Part shown: positions 1 to 6,191 of the stretch, piece after piece
Layout of the letters: each line of letters opens with the position of its first letter
Numbering within the stretch: position 1 is the first letter of the stretch
Source: JALORV01 sp963769745
GTDB lineage: Bacteria > Pseudomonadota > Gammaproteobacteria > Burkholderiales > Burkholderiaceae_F
Assembly (NCBI GenBank): GCA_963769745.1
Contig: CAVYNB010000040.1
Span: forward strand, 1 to 15,260
Direction: 5' to 3'
DNA length: 15,260 bases
Position numbers and translations under genes: made by a program
The notes under the pieces: model-generated
Seen by the model: the letters and a program-made list of their open reading frames with translations, nothing else
Databases searched by the model: none
Told to the model about the DNA's origin: nothing

Positions 1-243
1 AACCTCGCCGCAGGCGGCATCGGACGCGCGCAGCCACTCAGCGCACGCGACCGCGAAATCGCCCAAGTCGTCGGCCAGGCCCTGCTGCCTCGAGGCCTGC
101 GCCTGCTCGGCCTGGACGTCATCGGCGAGTTCCTCACCGAGATCAACGTCACCAGCCCGACCTGCTTCGTCGAGATCGCCGAGCAGACGGGCTGCAACGT
201 CGCGGGTATGTTTATAGATGCCCTGGAAAGGGGATCGCCTTAA
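1..243 (+). CDS. gshB: Glutathione synthetase, C-terminal part (5'-truncated by window edge)
   Basis: The reading frame is open from base 1 to TAA at 241–243 and gives the last 80 residues. GshB joins gamma-glutamylcysteine and glycine with ATP to make glutathione in the cytoplasm. The fragment shows the end of an ATP-grasp domain: a glycine-rich stretch NLAAGGIGRA at the start, then GLDVIG and EINVTSPT. In the family the Glu and Asn of EINVTSPT bind the catalytic metal, and the Gly-rich loop closes over the substrates. The 3' end reads on to VEIAEQTGCNVAG, a typical GshB ending. It lies upstream of the PTS genes in the same direction, an arrangement common in betaproteobacteria. The rest of the gene is outside the window. 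Confidence 0.93.
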   Translation, partial: NLAAGGIGRAQPLSARDREIAQVVGQALLPRGLRLLGLDVIGEFLTEINVTSPTCFVEIAEQTGCNVAGMFIDALERGSP

Positions 244-361
244 TGAATGCCTGCTTTTGTTCTGCGCGCGCACGCCCGGCCGCCCGAAGGGCGCGCGCCA
301 CTTTAGGCGCGCGAGGTGCACGTGCGACGCGCAGCGTCGCGTACACCGAGCGCGAATCTTT
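244..361 (+). other. GC-rich intergenic spacer with stem-loops between gshB and the EIIA gene
   Basis: This 118-base stretch holds no convincing gene. It contains CGCCCGAAGGGCG at 281–293, an inverted repeat with a 3-base loop that recurs exactly at 5050–5062. It also has a perfect 7-bp stem GCGACGC/GCGTCGC at 324–340 with a GCA loop. No T-run follows the stems, so neither is a classic terminator. They could be REP-like repeats or mRNA-processing hairpins that separate gshB from the PTS genes. Confidence 0.5.
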
Positions 362-826
362 ATGACCGGCATCGTCATCATTGCCCATGCCCCGCTGGCC
401 AGTGCGCTGGAGCACTGCGTCGAGCATGTCTACACCTGCGAGCCTGACATGGCGAAGGCCAACCTCCGCGCGCTCGATGTCGAGCCGGGTGCTGCGATCG
501 AGGCGCTCGCGGCGCGCGCGGCGCAACTGGTTGCCGAGGTGAATACCGGTTCCGGTGTACTGGTGCTGACCGATGCGTTTGGCGCGACGCCGGGCAACCT
601 GGCGGCCGGGCTGAACGATCCGGGGCGCGTCACCGTGGTCGCCGGCGTCAACCTGCCGATGCTGCTGCGCGCGGTCTGCTACCGCGGCGCCACGCTCGCC
701 GAGGTTGCCGAGAAGGCGCTCGTCGGAGGGCAGCAGGGAATGGTGCAGGTCGCGACCACGCCGGTGCAGAACCAGGGATACAACCCGCAGGGCAATGATC
801 AGCAGAGACTTCAAAATCAGCAATAA
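362..826 (+). CDS. PTS mannose-type EIIA domain protein (ManX/PtsM-like)
   Basis: The 154-residue product starts MTGIVIIAHAPLA. A longer in-frame start at 218 would run back into gshB and the hairpin spacer, so the ATG at 362 is chosen. The fold signature is Man-family EIIA: a first beta strand ending in His9 (the expected phosphorylation site), then GVLVLTDAFGATPGN and VVAGVNLPML, both typical of this family. It should take phosphate from HPr. No EIIB, EIIC or EIID partner is present nearby, so its job is probably regulatory rather than sugar uptake; in Ralstonia-type bacteria related genes have been linked to carbon storage. The last ~23 residues form a Gln/Asn-rich tail beyond the usual ~130-residue domain, and its coding sequence overlaps ptsH by 32 bases. 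Confidence 0.88.
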   Translation: MTGIVIIAHAPLASALEHCVEHVYTCEPDMAKANLRALDVEPGAAIEALAARAAQLVAEVNTGSGVLVLTDAFGATPGNLAAGLNDPGRVTVVAGVNLPMLLRAVCYRGATLAEVAEKALVGGQQGMVQVATTPVQNQGYNPQGNDQQRLQNQQ

Positions 827-1064
827 GCTCGGTCTGCACGCGCGTCCCTCGGCTCAAATCACGCAGGTGGCCAGTCGCTACTTCGCCGAAGTCTGGATCT
901 CGAAGAGCGAGCGCCGGGTGAATGCCAAGTCGATCATGGGCGTGATGATGCTGGCCGCCGGGCAGGGCAGCGTGCTCACGGTCGAGGCCGACGGACCGGA
1001 CGAGGCGCAGGCGGTCGATGCCATCGGCGAGCTGATCGCCTCCGGATTTGGCGAGCTGGATTGA
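795..1064 (+). CDS. ptsH: Phosphocarrier protein HPr
   Basis: The product has 89 residues, the usual HPr size. His15, in LGLHARPSA, is the site that accepts phosphate from enzyme I. Ser46, in AKSIMGVMML, is the site modified by HPr kinase/phosphorylase in organisms that have it. The ATG at 795 is fixed by the family start (the active His at position 15) even though this overlaps the EIIA gene by 32 bases in another frame. The overlap suggests translational coupling. It sits between EIIA and enzyme I and passes phosphate from the latter to the former in the cytoplasm. Confidence 0.94.
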   Translation: MISRDFKISNKLGLHARPSAQITQVASRYFAEVWISKSERRVNAKSIMGVMMLAAGQGSVLTVEADGPDEAQAVDAIGELIASGFGELD

Positions 1065-1086
1065 TCGAGGCGGAACAGGCAGGCAG

Positions 1087-2904
1087 ATGCAGGCAGGCAC
1101 GGAACCCCGACGCGACACGCTGACCGGCAGCGGGGTAACGCGCGGCATCGCCATCGGCCGCGCGCACCTGCTGGCACCGTCCGAACTCGACGTGCGCCAG
1201 GTCACGATCGAGCGGCGCGACGTCGTGCACGAGATCGCGCGCATGACCAGGGCCTTTGCCGTGGTCCGCGATGAACTCGATGGCCTCAAGGGCGGGATCT
1301 CCCCGGATGCACCCACCGAGGTCCGCGCCTTCCTAGACCTGCACCGACTGATACTCGACGACGCGTTGCTGTCGGAGGCGCCGCGCGATCTGATCCGTAC
1401 GCGGCTGATCAACGCCGAATGGGCGCTGACGATACAGCTCGAGGAAGTGTGCAAGCAGTTCGAGGCGATCGACGACGAATATCTACGCGAACGTTCGACC
1501 GACGTGAGACAGGTGGTCGAGCGTGTGCTGAATTCGCTCGCAGAGGGCACGCCGACACGCGTGACCTTGCCGAAGAAGATTGCTCCGGGCGAACGGCTGG
1601 TGCTGGTCGCGCGCGACCTGGCGCCGGCGGATGTGCTGCACCTGAAGGATCGCGCGGACCTCGATCTGGCGGGCTTCGTGACCGAGCTCGGGGGGCCGAC
1701 CTCGCATACGGCGATTCTTGCGCGCAGCCTGGGGCTGCCGGCGGTCGTCGGAGCCGATCGCGCGCGCGAGCGCATCGCTGAGGGCGATGTCGTCGTCATT
1801 GACGCGGATGCCGACCTCGTCGTCGTCAATCCGTCCGATGAAGAGTTGCAGGAGTTTCGCCGGCGCTCGCGCGCCGATGCCGAACACCGGACGCAGCTGC
1901 GCAAGCTCAGGGGCAAGCTGGCGCGCACGCGCGACGGCATTGCGATCGACCTGCTGGCCAACATCGAGCTGCCCGAGGATGCGCGCGACGCGCTCGAAGC
2001 CGGTGCCGACGGTATCGGTCTGTTCCGTTCCGAGTTCCTGTTCATGGACCGTGACGAACTGCCGACCGAGGACGAGCAGTACGAAGCCTATGCGAAGGTC
2101 GCGCGCGTGATGAAGGGCAAGCCGGTGGTCATCCGCACGCTCGACATCGGCGCCGACAAGGTCCTCACCGAGACGGCGCGCGAAAGCCTGGGCATGGGCC
2201 GCGGCGCGCCGCGGCCGGAGTCGAACCCGGCGCTCGGACTGCGTGCAATCCGCTACTGCCTGGCCTACCCGGAACTCTTCCAGACGCAATTGCGCGCGAT
2301 CCTGCGTGCTTCCGAAGTCGGCACCGTGCGCATCTTGATACCGATGCTCGCGCACGTGCACGAGATCGAGCAGGCCGCCGCTTTCGTCGCGCGCGCGAAG
2401 GAACAGCTCAAGGAACGCAGGCTCAAGTACGACGCGCGCATCCAGCTCGGCGGCATGGTCGAGGTGCCGGCGGCGGCGTTGTCGCTGCCCGAGTTCGTGC
2501 AGCGGCTCAAGTTCCTGTCGATCGGCACCAACGACCTTATCCAGTACACGCTGGCAATCGACCGCACCGACAGCACGGTGGCCCATCTGTACGACCAGAT
2601 GCACCCGGCCGTGCTGCGACTGATTGCGCAGACGATCCGCACCGGGACCAAGTCGCGCGTTCCCGTGTCGGTGTGCGGTGAAATGGCCGGTGAACTCGAA
2701 ATGACCGAACTATTGCTCGGCATGGGGCTGCGGCAGTTCTCGATGCATCCGTCGCAGATCCTGCCGGTCAAGGAGCGACTGTTCGAACTGGCATTCAAGG
2801 AGTCCGGACGTTTTGCCGGTCGCGTGCTGCGCATGTCGGATCCGGTGAAGATCCGCCACGTGCTGCAGCGGGAAGTCCGGACCGTGGCGCACGTCGTTCA
2901 ATAG
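1087..2904 (+). CDS. ptsI: PTS enzyme I (phosphoenolpyruvate–protein phosphotransferase)
   Basis: The 605-residue product moves phosphate from phosphoenolpyruvate to its own His and then to HPr. Seen in order: an N-terminal HPr-binding domain from about residue 15 (GVTRGIAIG); the phospho-His motif GGPTSHTAILARS with the active His at 207; the PEP-barrel motifs GIGLFRSEFLFM, NPALGLRAIR, GGMVEVPAA and IGTNDLIQYTLA; and VSVCGEMAG with the catalytic Cys at about 530. The start at 1087 is preferred because a start at 1048 would reach into ptsH. The N-terminus is still about 12 residues longer than in E. coli. It is separated from ptsH by 22 bases and followed by a terminator, so EIIA–HPr–EI form one unit. 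Confidence 0.95.
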   Translation: MQAGTEPRRDTLTGSGVTRGIAIGRAHLLAPSELDVRQVTIERRDVVHEIARMTRAFAVVRDELDGLKGGISPDAPTEVRAFLDLHRLILDDALLSEAPRDLIRTRLINAEWALTIQLEEVCKQFEAIDDEYLRERSTDVRQVVERVLNSLAEGTPTRVTLPKKIAPGERLVLVARDLAPADVLHLKDRADLDLAGFVTELGGPTSHTAILARSLGLPAVVGADRARERIAEGDVVVIDADADLVVVNPSDEELQEFRRRSRADAEHRTQLRKLRGKLARTRDGIAIDLLANIELPEDARDALEAGADGIGLFRSEFLFMDRDELPTEDEQYEAYAKVARVMKGKPVVIRTLDIGADKVLTETARESLGMGRGAPRPESNPALGLRAIRYCLAYPELFQTQLRAILRASEVGTVRILIPMLAHVHEIEQAAAFVARAKEQLKERRLKYDARIQLGGMVEVPAAALSLPEFVQRLKFLSIGTNDLIQYTLAIDRTDSTVAHLYDQMHPAVLRLIAQTIRTGTKSRVPVSVCGEMAGELEMTELLLGMGLRQFSMHPSQILPVKERLFELAFKESGRFAGRVLRMSDPVKIRHVLQREVRTVAHVVQ

Positions 2905-2920
2905 TCCGGAGTGCCAAAGA

Positions 2921-2947
2921 AAAAGGCCCGGGTTCACCGGGCCTTTT
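2921..2947. terminator. Bidirectional intrinsic terminator between ptsI and the SYLF gene
   Basis: A perfect 11-bp stem (AAAAGGCCCGG / CCGGGCCTTTT) encloses a 5-base loop GTTCA. On the plus strand the stem ends in TTTT; on the minus strand it runs on into a longer T-rich tract (complement of AAAGAAAAA at 2916–2924). It lies between the ends of two convergent genes and so should stop transcription from both sides. Confidence 0.9.
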
Positions 2948-2973
2948 CACATGCGCCGTGAAACGCGCACAGA

Positions 2974-3526
2974 CTAGTTCAGATCCTTGTCCTTCCAGAC
3001 CTTCGTGCCGCCGCCGCCACGCCGACCTGCAGACCCGCCTTCGTCAGCTGGTAGATCTCGCCGCCGGTGAAGACATTGGCGCCCCCTCCCGCCGACTTCG
3101 CGCCCGTACCGGCACCGGCTGCCGCGCCGGCCGATGCATCCCAGCCGCTGTCGATGAACTGATTCATGCTGGCCGCGTCTGTTGAAGATGAACAGATAGC
3201 GCGTATCGGATGCTCCGATCTGCAGACCGGCGCTCGCCTGGGCCAGGTCCATGAACGTGTTCTTCTTGGTGGCCTTGTCGTGCACGACGCCCTTGCCGCC
3301 GGCGCCGCCGACAGCGAAGCTCAGACCATAGGTCGTGAACGATCGCATAGCCCGGCGCAGCTTCGACCTGGCCCTTGAGTTTCGGCTCGGCCTTGTAGAA
3401 GTCGGCGAGCGTCGTCTGGGCCGCCTTCAGCACTTCGTCCTGCTTCGCTTTGTCCGCCGCTGTCGCGGACGACAGACCGAATGCCACCAATGCCACGCTC
3501 GTGGCCAGCCATTTCAATAGTTTCAT
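2974..3526 (-). CDS. Exported SYLF/YSC84-domain lipid-binding-type protein (frameshifted)
   Basis: Three frames together encode one protein of about 183 residues. It starts MKLLKWLATSVALVAF, a signal peptide with likely cleavage after SSATA, preceded by a strong ribosome site (GGAAAGGA). Then come the family features: LADFYKAEPKL, GYAI, YGLSFAVGGAGGKGV, FMDLAQASAGLQIGA, FIDSGWDASAG, IYQLTKAGL and the typical end GTKVWKDKDLN. SYLF proteins bind phospholipids or phosphoinositides, and the bacterial exported ones have no settled role. One extra base near 3340 breaks the frame (restoring GYAIFTTYG), another lies near 3172–3178, and a compensating loss is near 3008–3020 in a GCG repeat. The conserved sequence on all sides suggests sequence error rather than decay. 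Confidence 0.85.
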
Positions 3527-3635
3527 GTGGTTTTCCTTTCCATTGCCGGACTCAATTTCTGCGCCGACCCACTGGGGTCGGCCAACGATCCGTAACGCGA
3601 GTTTACTCTCGCGCAGAAGCGGGCCGATTTCACGT
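3527..3635. other. Divergent intergenic region with two stem-loops
   Basis: This is the leader of the SYLF gene on the minus strand and lies behind the metX promoter. Two perfect hairpins are visible: CCGACCC/GGGTCGG with loop ACTG at 3564–3581, and CGCGAG/CTCGCG with a 6-base loop at 3596–3613. Neither is followed by a T-run. They may structure the SYLF leader RNA. No clear minus-strand promoter could be picked out. Confidence 0.45.
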
Positions 3636-3664
3636 TTGACACACTCCGACACAGTCACTAGCCT
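3636..3664 (+). promoter_or_regulatory. Sigma70-type promoter for the metX leader
   Basis: TTGACA at 3636–3641 is a perfect -35 box. A 17-base spacer follows, then TAGCCT at 3659–3664 as the -10 box (T1, A2 and T6 match). The predicted start is about 3671, exactly at the 5' edge of the riboswitch aptamer, which supports both calls. Confidence 0.75.
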
Positions 3665-3670
3665 TCGTGA

Positions 3671-3741
3671 TCTGCGCCGATTTGCCGACTCGCTTGCGGG
3701 CGCGTGAGGAAAATGCCCCTCCGAAAACCGCTAAAGAGGTC
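3671..3741 (+). promoter_or_regulatory. SAM-II type (SAM-alpha) riboswitch aptamer in the metX leader
   Basis: The segment carries the conserved SAM-II parts in the right order. Stem P1 is GCGCC (3674–3678) with GGCGC (3699–3703). Its loop holds GATTTG (3679–3684) and CTTGC (3693–3697). After P1 come GTGAGGAAAA and, farther on, the hallmark GCTAAA at 3730–3735. A pseudoknot P2 can form between GACTC (3687–3691) and GAGGTC (3736–3741), with one bulged G. The linker between P1 and GCTAAA is somewhat longer than in the short crystallised SAM-II RNA. It stands directly upstream of metX, a classic SAM-II target, between a promoter and a terminator. The match was made by eye from memory of the family, not by a covariance search. 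Confidence 0.82.
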
Positions 3742-3761
3742 AAGCAGCCCTGCTGCCCCGC

Positions 3762-3795
3762 ACCCGAGCCGGCGTCGCGCCTCTCGGGTTTTTGT
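3762..3795 (+). terminator. Leader terminator (attenuator) between riboswitch and metX
   Basis: ACCCGAG (3762–3768) pairs with CTCGGGT (3783–3789) around a 14-base loop and is followed at once by a T-rich tract, TTTTGTTTCC. It lies after the SAM-II aptamer and before metX, and no gene ends just upstream on this strand. Its job is therefore probably conditional termination: SAM bound gives stop, SAM free gives read-through. A small stem AGCAG/CTGCT at 3743–3754 lies between aptamer and terminator. The anti-terminator pairing was not resolved. Confidence 0.65.
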
Positions 3796-3827
3796 TTCCT
3801 TTGTTTCCTGACCATCCGGAACTGTCG

Positions 3828-4970
3828 TTGAACGGAAAGCCTCGCTCGGTCGGTGTCGTCACGCCGCAGGTCCTGCGCTTCGATGCGCCGCTCGCGCTGA
3901 CCAGTGGTGCGTCGATCGCCGGCTACGAGCTGATGATCGAGACCTACGGTCGCCTGAACGCGGACCGCAGCAATGCGGTGCTGATCTGCCATGCACTGAA
4001 TGCTTCGCATCACGTGGCCGGAACTCATGGCGAGGACCCGGGCAGCGTCGGGTGGTGGGACAACATGGTGGGTCCGGGCAAGCCCGTGGACACGGAACGG
4101 TTCTTCGTCGTCGGCGTCAACAACCTCGGGTCGTGCTTCGGATCGACCGGTCCGATGTCGACCGATCCGTCGACCGGCACGCCCTACGGAGCGCGCTTTC
4201 CGGTCGTGACGGTCGAGGACTGGGTGCACGCGCAGGCGCGCGTGGCCGACGTGCTCGGCGTCGAGCGCTGGGCCGCGGTGATGGGCGGGTCGCTCGGCGG
4301 CATGCAGGCGCTGTCATGGGCGATCCAGTATCCGCAGCGCATCCGGCACTGCATCTCGATCGCCGCGGCACCGAAGCTCTCGGCGCAGAACATCGCCTTC
4401 AACGAAGTGGCGCGCACCGCGATCCGCTCCGATCCGGACTTTCACGGCGGCAACTACTACGCACACGGCGTGGTGCCCAGGAGCGGGCTGCGCGTTGCAC
4501 GCATGATCGGCCACATCACCTATCTGTCGGGCGCCGACATGACCGAGAAGTTCGGCCGGTCGATGCAGACCGACGACTACCAGTTCCATTACGACGTCGA
4601 GTTCGAGGTCGAAAGCTACCTGCGCTATCAAGGCGACAAGTTCTCGGAGTACTTCGATGCGAACACTTATCTGCTGATCACGCGCGCACTGGACTACTTT
4701 GACCCGGCGCGCCACACGGGCGGCGACCTGGCGCAGGCGCTCGCCCCGGCCAGCGCACGATTTCTCGTCGTGAGCTTCACCACCGACTGGCGCTTCCCGC
4801 CGGAGCGATCGCGCGAGATCGTCGAGGCGTTGGTCGACAAGGAACGCGACGTCGCGTACGCCGAGATCGATGCGCCACACGGTCACGACGCGTTCCTGCT
4901 GGAGGATCCCCGATATCACCGCGTCGTTCGGGCCTACTTCGACAACATCGCGACGGAGATTGCGCAATGA
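3828..4970 (+). CDS. metX: Homoserine O-acetyltransferase (MetX)
   Basis: MetX transfers an acyl group (acetyl or succinyl) to homoserine in the first committed step of methionine synthesis. It is an alpha/beta-hydrolase fold enzyme of about 380 residues. Visible motifs are VTPQVLRFD at the start, CHALNASHHVAG, GWWDNMVGPG and NNLGSCFGSTGP. The catalytic triad is Ser155 in MGGSLGGMQ, Asp320 in FTTDWRF and His353 in PHGHDAF, numbered from the chosen start. No ATG precedes the conserved region in frame. TTG at 3828 is chosen because GGA lies 7 bases upstream and the longer TTG options (3792, 3801) lie in or right after the terminator T-tract. It is controlled by the upstream SAM-II leader and is linked to metW through an ATGA overlap chain. 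Confidence 0.94.
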   Translation: MNGKPRSVGVVTPQVLRFDAPLALTSGASIAGYELMIETYGRLNADRSNAVLICHALNASHHVAGTHGEDPGSVGWWDNMVGPGKPVDTERFFVVGVNNLGSCFGSTGPMSTDPSTGTPYGARFPVVTVEDWVHAQARVADVLGVERWAAVMGGSLGGMQALSWAIQYPQRIRHCISIAAAPKLSAQNIAFNEVARTAIRSDPDFHGGNYYAHGVVPRSGLRVARMIGHITYLSGADMTEKFGRSMQTDDYQFHYDVEFEVESYLRYQGDKFSEYFDANTYLLITRALDYFDPARHTGGDLAQALAPASARFLVVSFTTDWRFPPERSREIVEALVDKERDVAYAEIDAPHGHDAFLLEDPRYHRVVRAYFDNIATEIAQ

Positions 4971-5002
4971 GCGCCGCGCCGAAGGGTCAGGGGGCAACAT
5001 GA
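4967..5002 (+). CDS. Tiny ORF 1 (11 residues) in the metX–metW linker
   Basis: ATGA at 4967–4970 is both the metX stop and the start of an 11-codon frame, MSAAPKGQGAT. This frame ends in a second ATGA at 4999–5002. Near its end lies AGGGGG, four bases before the next ATG. No function is claimed for the peptide; the frame may simply carry ribosomes on to the next start. It could also be chance within a repeat. Confidence 0.35.
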   Translation: MSAAPKGQGAT

Positions 5003-5076
5003 GCGCCGCACGGCCGCTCCGAAGGCGCTCGCGTCCCCCGCGGGGGGACCGCCCGAAGGGCGAGGGGGCAACATGA
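4999..5076 (+). CDS. Tiny ORF 2 (25 residues) in the metX–metW linker
   Basis: The 25-codon frame begins MSAARPLRRRSRPP and ends KGEGAT. It starts in the ATGA that ends tiny ORF 1 and stops in the ATGA at 5073–5076 that starts metW. The peptide would be strongly basic. Start and end residues match tiny ORF 1, as expected from the DNA repeat. Translation could serve to couple metW to metX. No known family is recognised. Confidence 0.35.
   Translation: MSAARPLRRRSRPPRGDRPKGEGAT
5033..5062 (+). repeat. Paired GC-rich hairpins, REP-like element
   Basis: The first hairpin is GTCCCCC (5033–5039) with GGGGGAC (5043–5049) and a 3-base loop. The second is CGCCC-GAA-GGGCG (5050–5062), identical to 281–293. 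The two lie back to back inside the metX–metW linker, ahead of the metW ribosome site. Similar GC-rich intergenic palindromes are frequent in Burkholderiales genomes. Confidence 0.6.
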
Positions 5077-5657
5077 CACTGCGCGTCGACCTGGCGCAGA
5101 TCGCCGAGTGGGTCGCACCCGGCAGCCGCGTGCTCGATCTCGGCTGCGGCGACGGCTCGCTGCTCGCGCACCTGCGTGACGCACGGTCATGCCGCGGCTA
5201 TGGCGTGGAGATCGACGATGACCACGTGGCGCGCTGCGTCAAGCAGGCCATCAACGTGGTGCAGCAGAATCTCGACGCGGGCCTGCGCATGTTCGGCGAC
5301 AACATGTTCGACACAGTCGTGCTGTCGCAGACCCTGCAGGCGATGCACAACGCGGAAGGCATCCTGCGCGAGATGGCGCGTGTCGCGCGACAGGGCATCG
5401 TCAGCTTTCCGAACTTCGGCCACTGGCGCCACATCGTTTCGCTGCTGGCCGGTCGCATGCCAGTCACCCGACAGATTCCGTATCAGTGGTACGACACGCC
5501 GAACATTCACCTGTGCACGCTGAAGGACTTCGAAATCCTCGCAGCCAAGGTGGGACTCGTGATCACCGGGCGCACGGTGCTGGCCGACGGCCGACCGGTG
5601 AACTTTGCGCCGGCGCTGCGGGCGACCGTTGCGATCTATCGCTTCGAGGCGCGCTGA
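5073..5657 (+). CDS. metW: Methionine biosynthesis protein MetW (SAM-dependent methyltransferase fold)
   Basis: The product has 194 residues, the normal MetW length. A class I SAM-binding motif VLDLGCGDGSLL lies at residues 20–31, followed by YGVEIDDDHV (the acidic residue that usually holds the ribose). MetW-typical stretches are VLSQTLQAMHN, GIVSFPNFGHWRHR-like SFPNFGHWRH and PYQWYDTPNIHLCT. MetW is found almost always next to metX and is needed for, or boosts, homoserine acylation in several proteobacteria. Its own methyltransferase substrate is unclear. The start overlaps the stop of the preceding tiny ORF, with AGGGGG four bases upstream. Confidence 0.94.
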   Translation: MTLRVDLAQIAEWVAPGSRVLDLGCGDGSLLAHLRDARSCRGYGVEIDDDHVARCVKQAINVVQQNLDAGLRMFGDNMFDTVVLSQTLQAMHNAEGILREMARVARQGIVSFPNFGHWRHIVSLLAGRMPVTRQIPYQWYDTPNIHLCTLKDFEILAAKVGLVITGRTVLADGRPVNFAPALRATVAIYRFEAR

Positions 5658-5680
5658 GCGCCCTGACCAGAGGAGCCGAC

Positions 5681-6191
5681 ATGGCTGATTCGCTGCGAGA
5701 CCAGCTGATCCGCAACTTCAACGAGATCACGCTCGAGACGTCGACGCGCACGCCGCTTTACGACGGCATGCGCAGCGGCGGCGTGGCGGGTCCGCGCGAA
5801 GGGCACGGTGGCAAAGAAGCTCGGCGCCGGCTTCGACATCGTGCCGCCCGGCAAGCGCTCGTGCCCGTACCACTTTCACTATGCGCAGGAGGAGATGTTC
5901 GTGATTCTCGAAGGCGCGGGCACGTTGCGCGTGGCCGGAGAGATGATTCCGATCCGCGCCGGTGACGTGATCGACATTCCGCCCGGACCGGAGTATCCGC
6001 ACCAGATCATCAATACGTCCGATGCGCCGCTGAAGTATCTGTCGATCAGCACGCAGGAGCTGCCCGAGGTCTGCGAGTACCCGGACTCCGCCAAGTACGT
6101 CGCCTACTCGCGCATCAAGGGACCGCTGCTCGATGGCGGCCGTATGCACCGCCCCGACACCGACCTCGATTACTGGGACGGCGAAGCCTGA
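5681..6191 (+). CDS. Cupin-domain protein (one frameshift)
   Basis: Two frames together encode about 169 residues. The ATG at 5681 has a good ribosome site (AGAGGAG). The N-terminal frame gives MADSLRDQLIRNFNEI and runs to about residue 36. The second frame carries the cupin barrel: CPYHFHYAQEEMFVILEG holds the metal-ligand pattern HxHxxxxE, and GDVIDIPPGPEYPHQIIN is the second cupin motif. One extra G in GGG at 5788–5790 causes the shift; removing it gives the smooth join GGVAVRAKGTVAKKLG. The substrate cannot be told; small cupins may be isomerases, dioxygenases or ligand sensors. It is 23 bases behind metW and may be co-transcribed. Its end overlaps the convergent AmpG-like gene by 22 bases. 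Confidence 0.82.

Larger units (their letters stand above)
4967..5076 (+). repeat. Imperfect tandem repeat linking metX to metW
   Basis: Two copies share the prefix ATGAGCGCCGC (4967–4977 and 4999–5009) and a 24-base suffix (4979–5002 and 5053–5076; 22 of 24 bases equal) ending in AGGGGGCAACATGA. The second copy carries about 42 extra bases made of two hairpins. The suffix supplies a ribosome-binding run and the ATGA start/stop overlap each time, so the last copy provides the metW start. Confidence 0.75.

Noticed and set aside
648..2045. Long open frame on the minus strand opposite ptsH and ptsI
   Set aside because: It lies fully against well-identified PTS genes, is very rich in Arg and Ser, and shows no family motif. 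It is a typical GC-rich shadow frame.
1483..2604. Second long minus-strand frame opposite ptsI
   Set aside because: The translation is low-complexity (Arg, Gln, Val and Asp rich) and mirrors ptsI codon bias; there is no ribosome site or known motif.
2958..3185. Plus-strand small ORFs opposite the SYLF gene
   Set aside because: They are antisense to conserved SYLF codons and start just after the bidirectional terminator, with no promoter.
3792..3827. TTG at 3792 as the metX start
   Set aside because: It lies in the T-tract of the leader terminator and lacks a ribosome site; the added residues are not part of the MetX family core.
5003..5072. Intrinsic terminator between metX and metW
   Set aside because: The hairpins are strong but no T-run follows them, and the ATGA chain argues for continued translation into metW.
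4314..5171. Minus-strand frame of 285 residues opposite metX and the metW start
   Set aside because: It covers conserved metX codons and the linker repeat and carries no recognisable domain.
5781..5800. Programmed ribosomal frameshift in the cupin gene
   Set aside because: No slippery heptamer or downstream structure was seen, and similar one-base extras occur in unrelated genes across the window, so an indel or sequence error is the simpler view.
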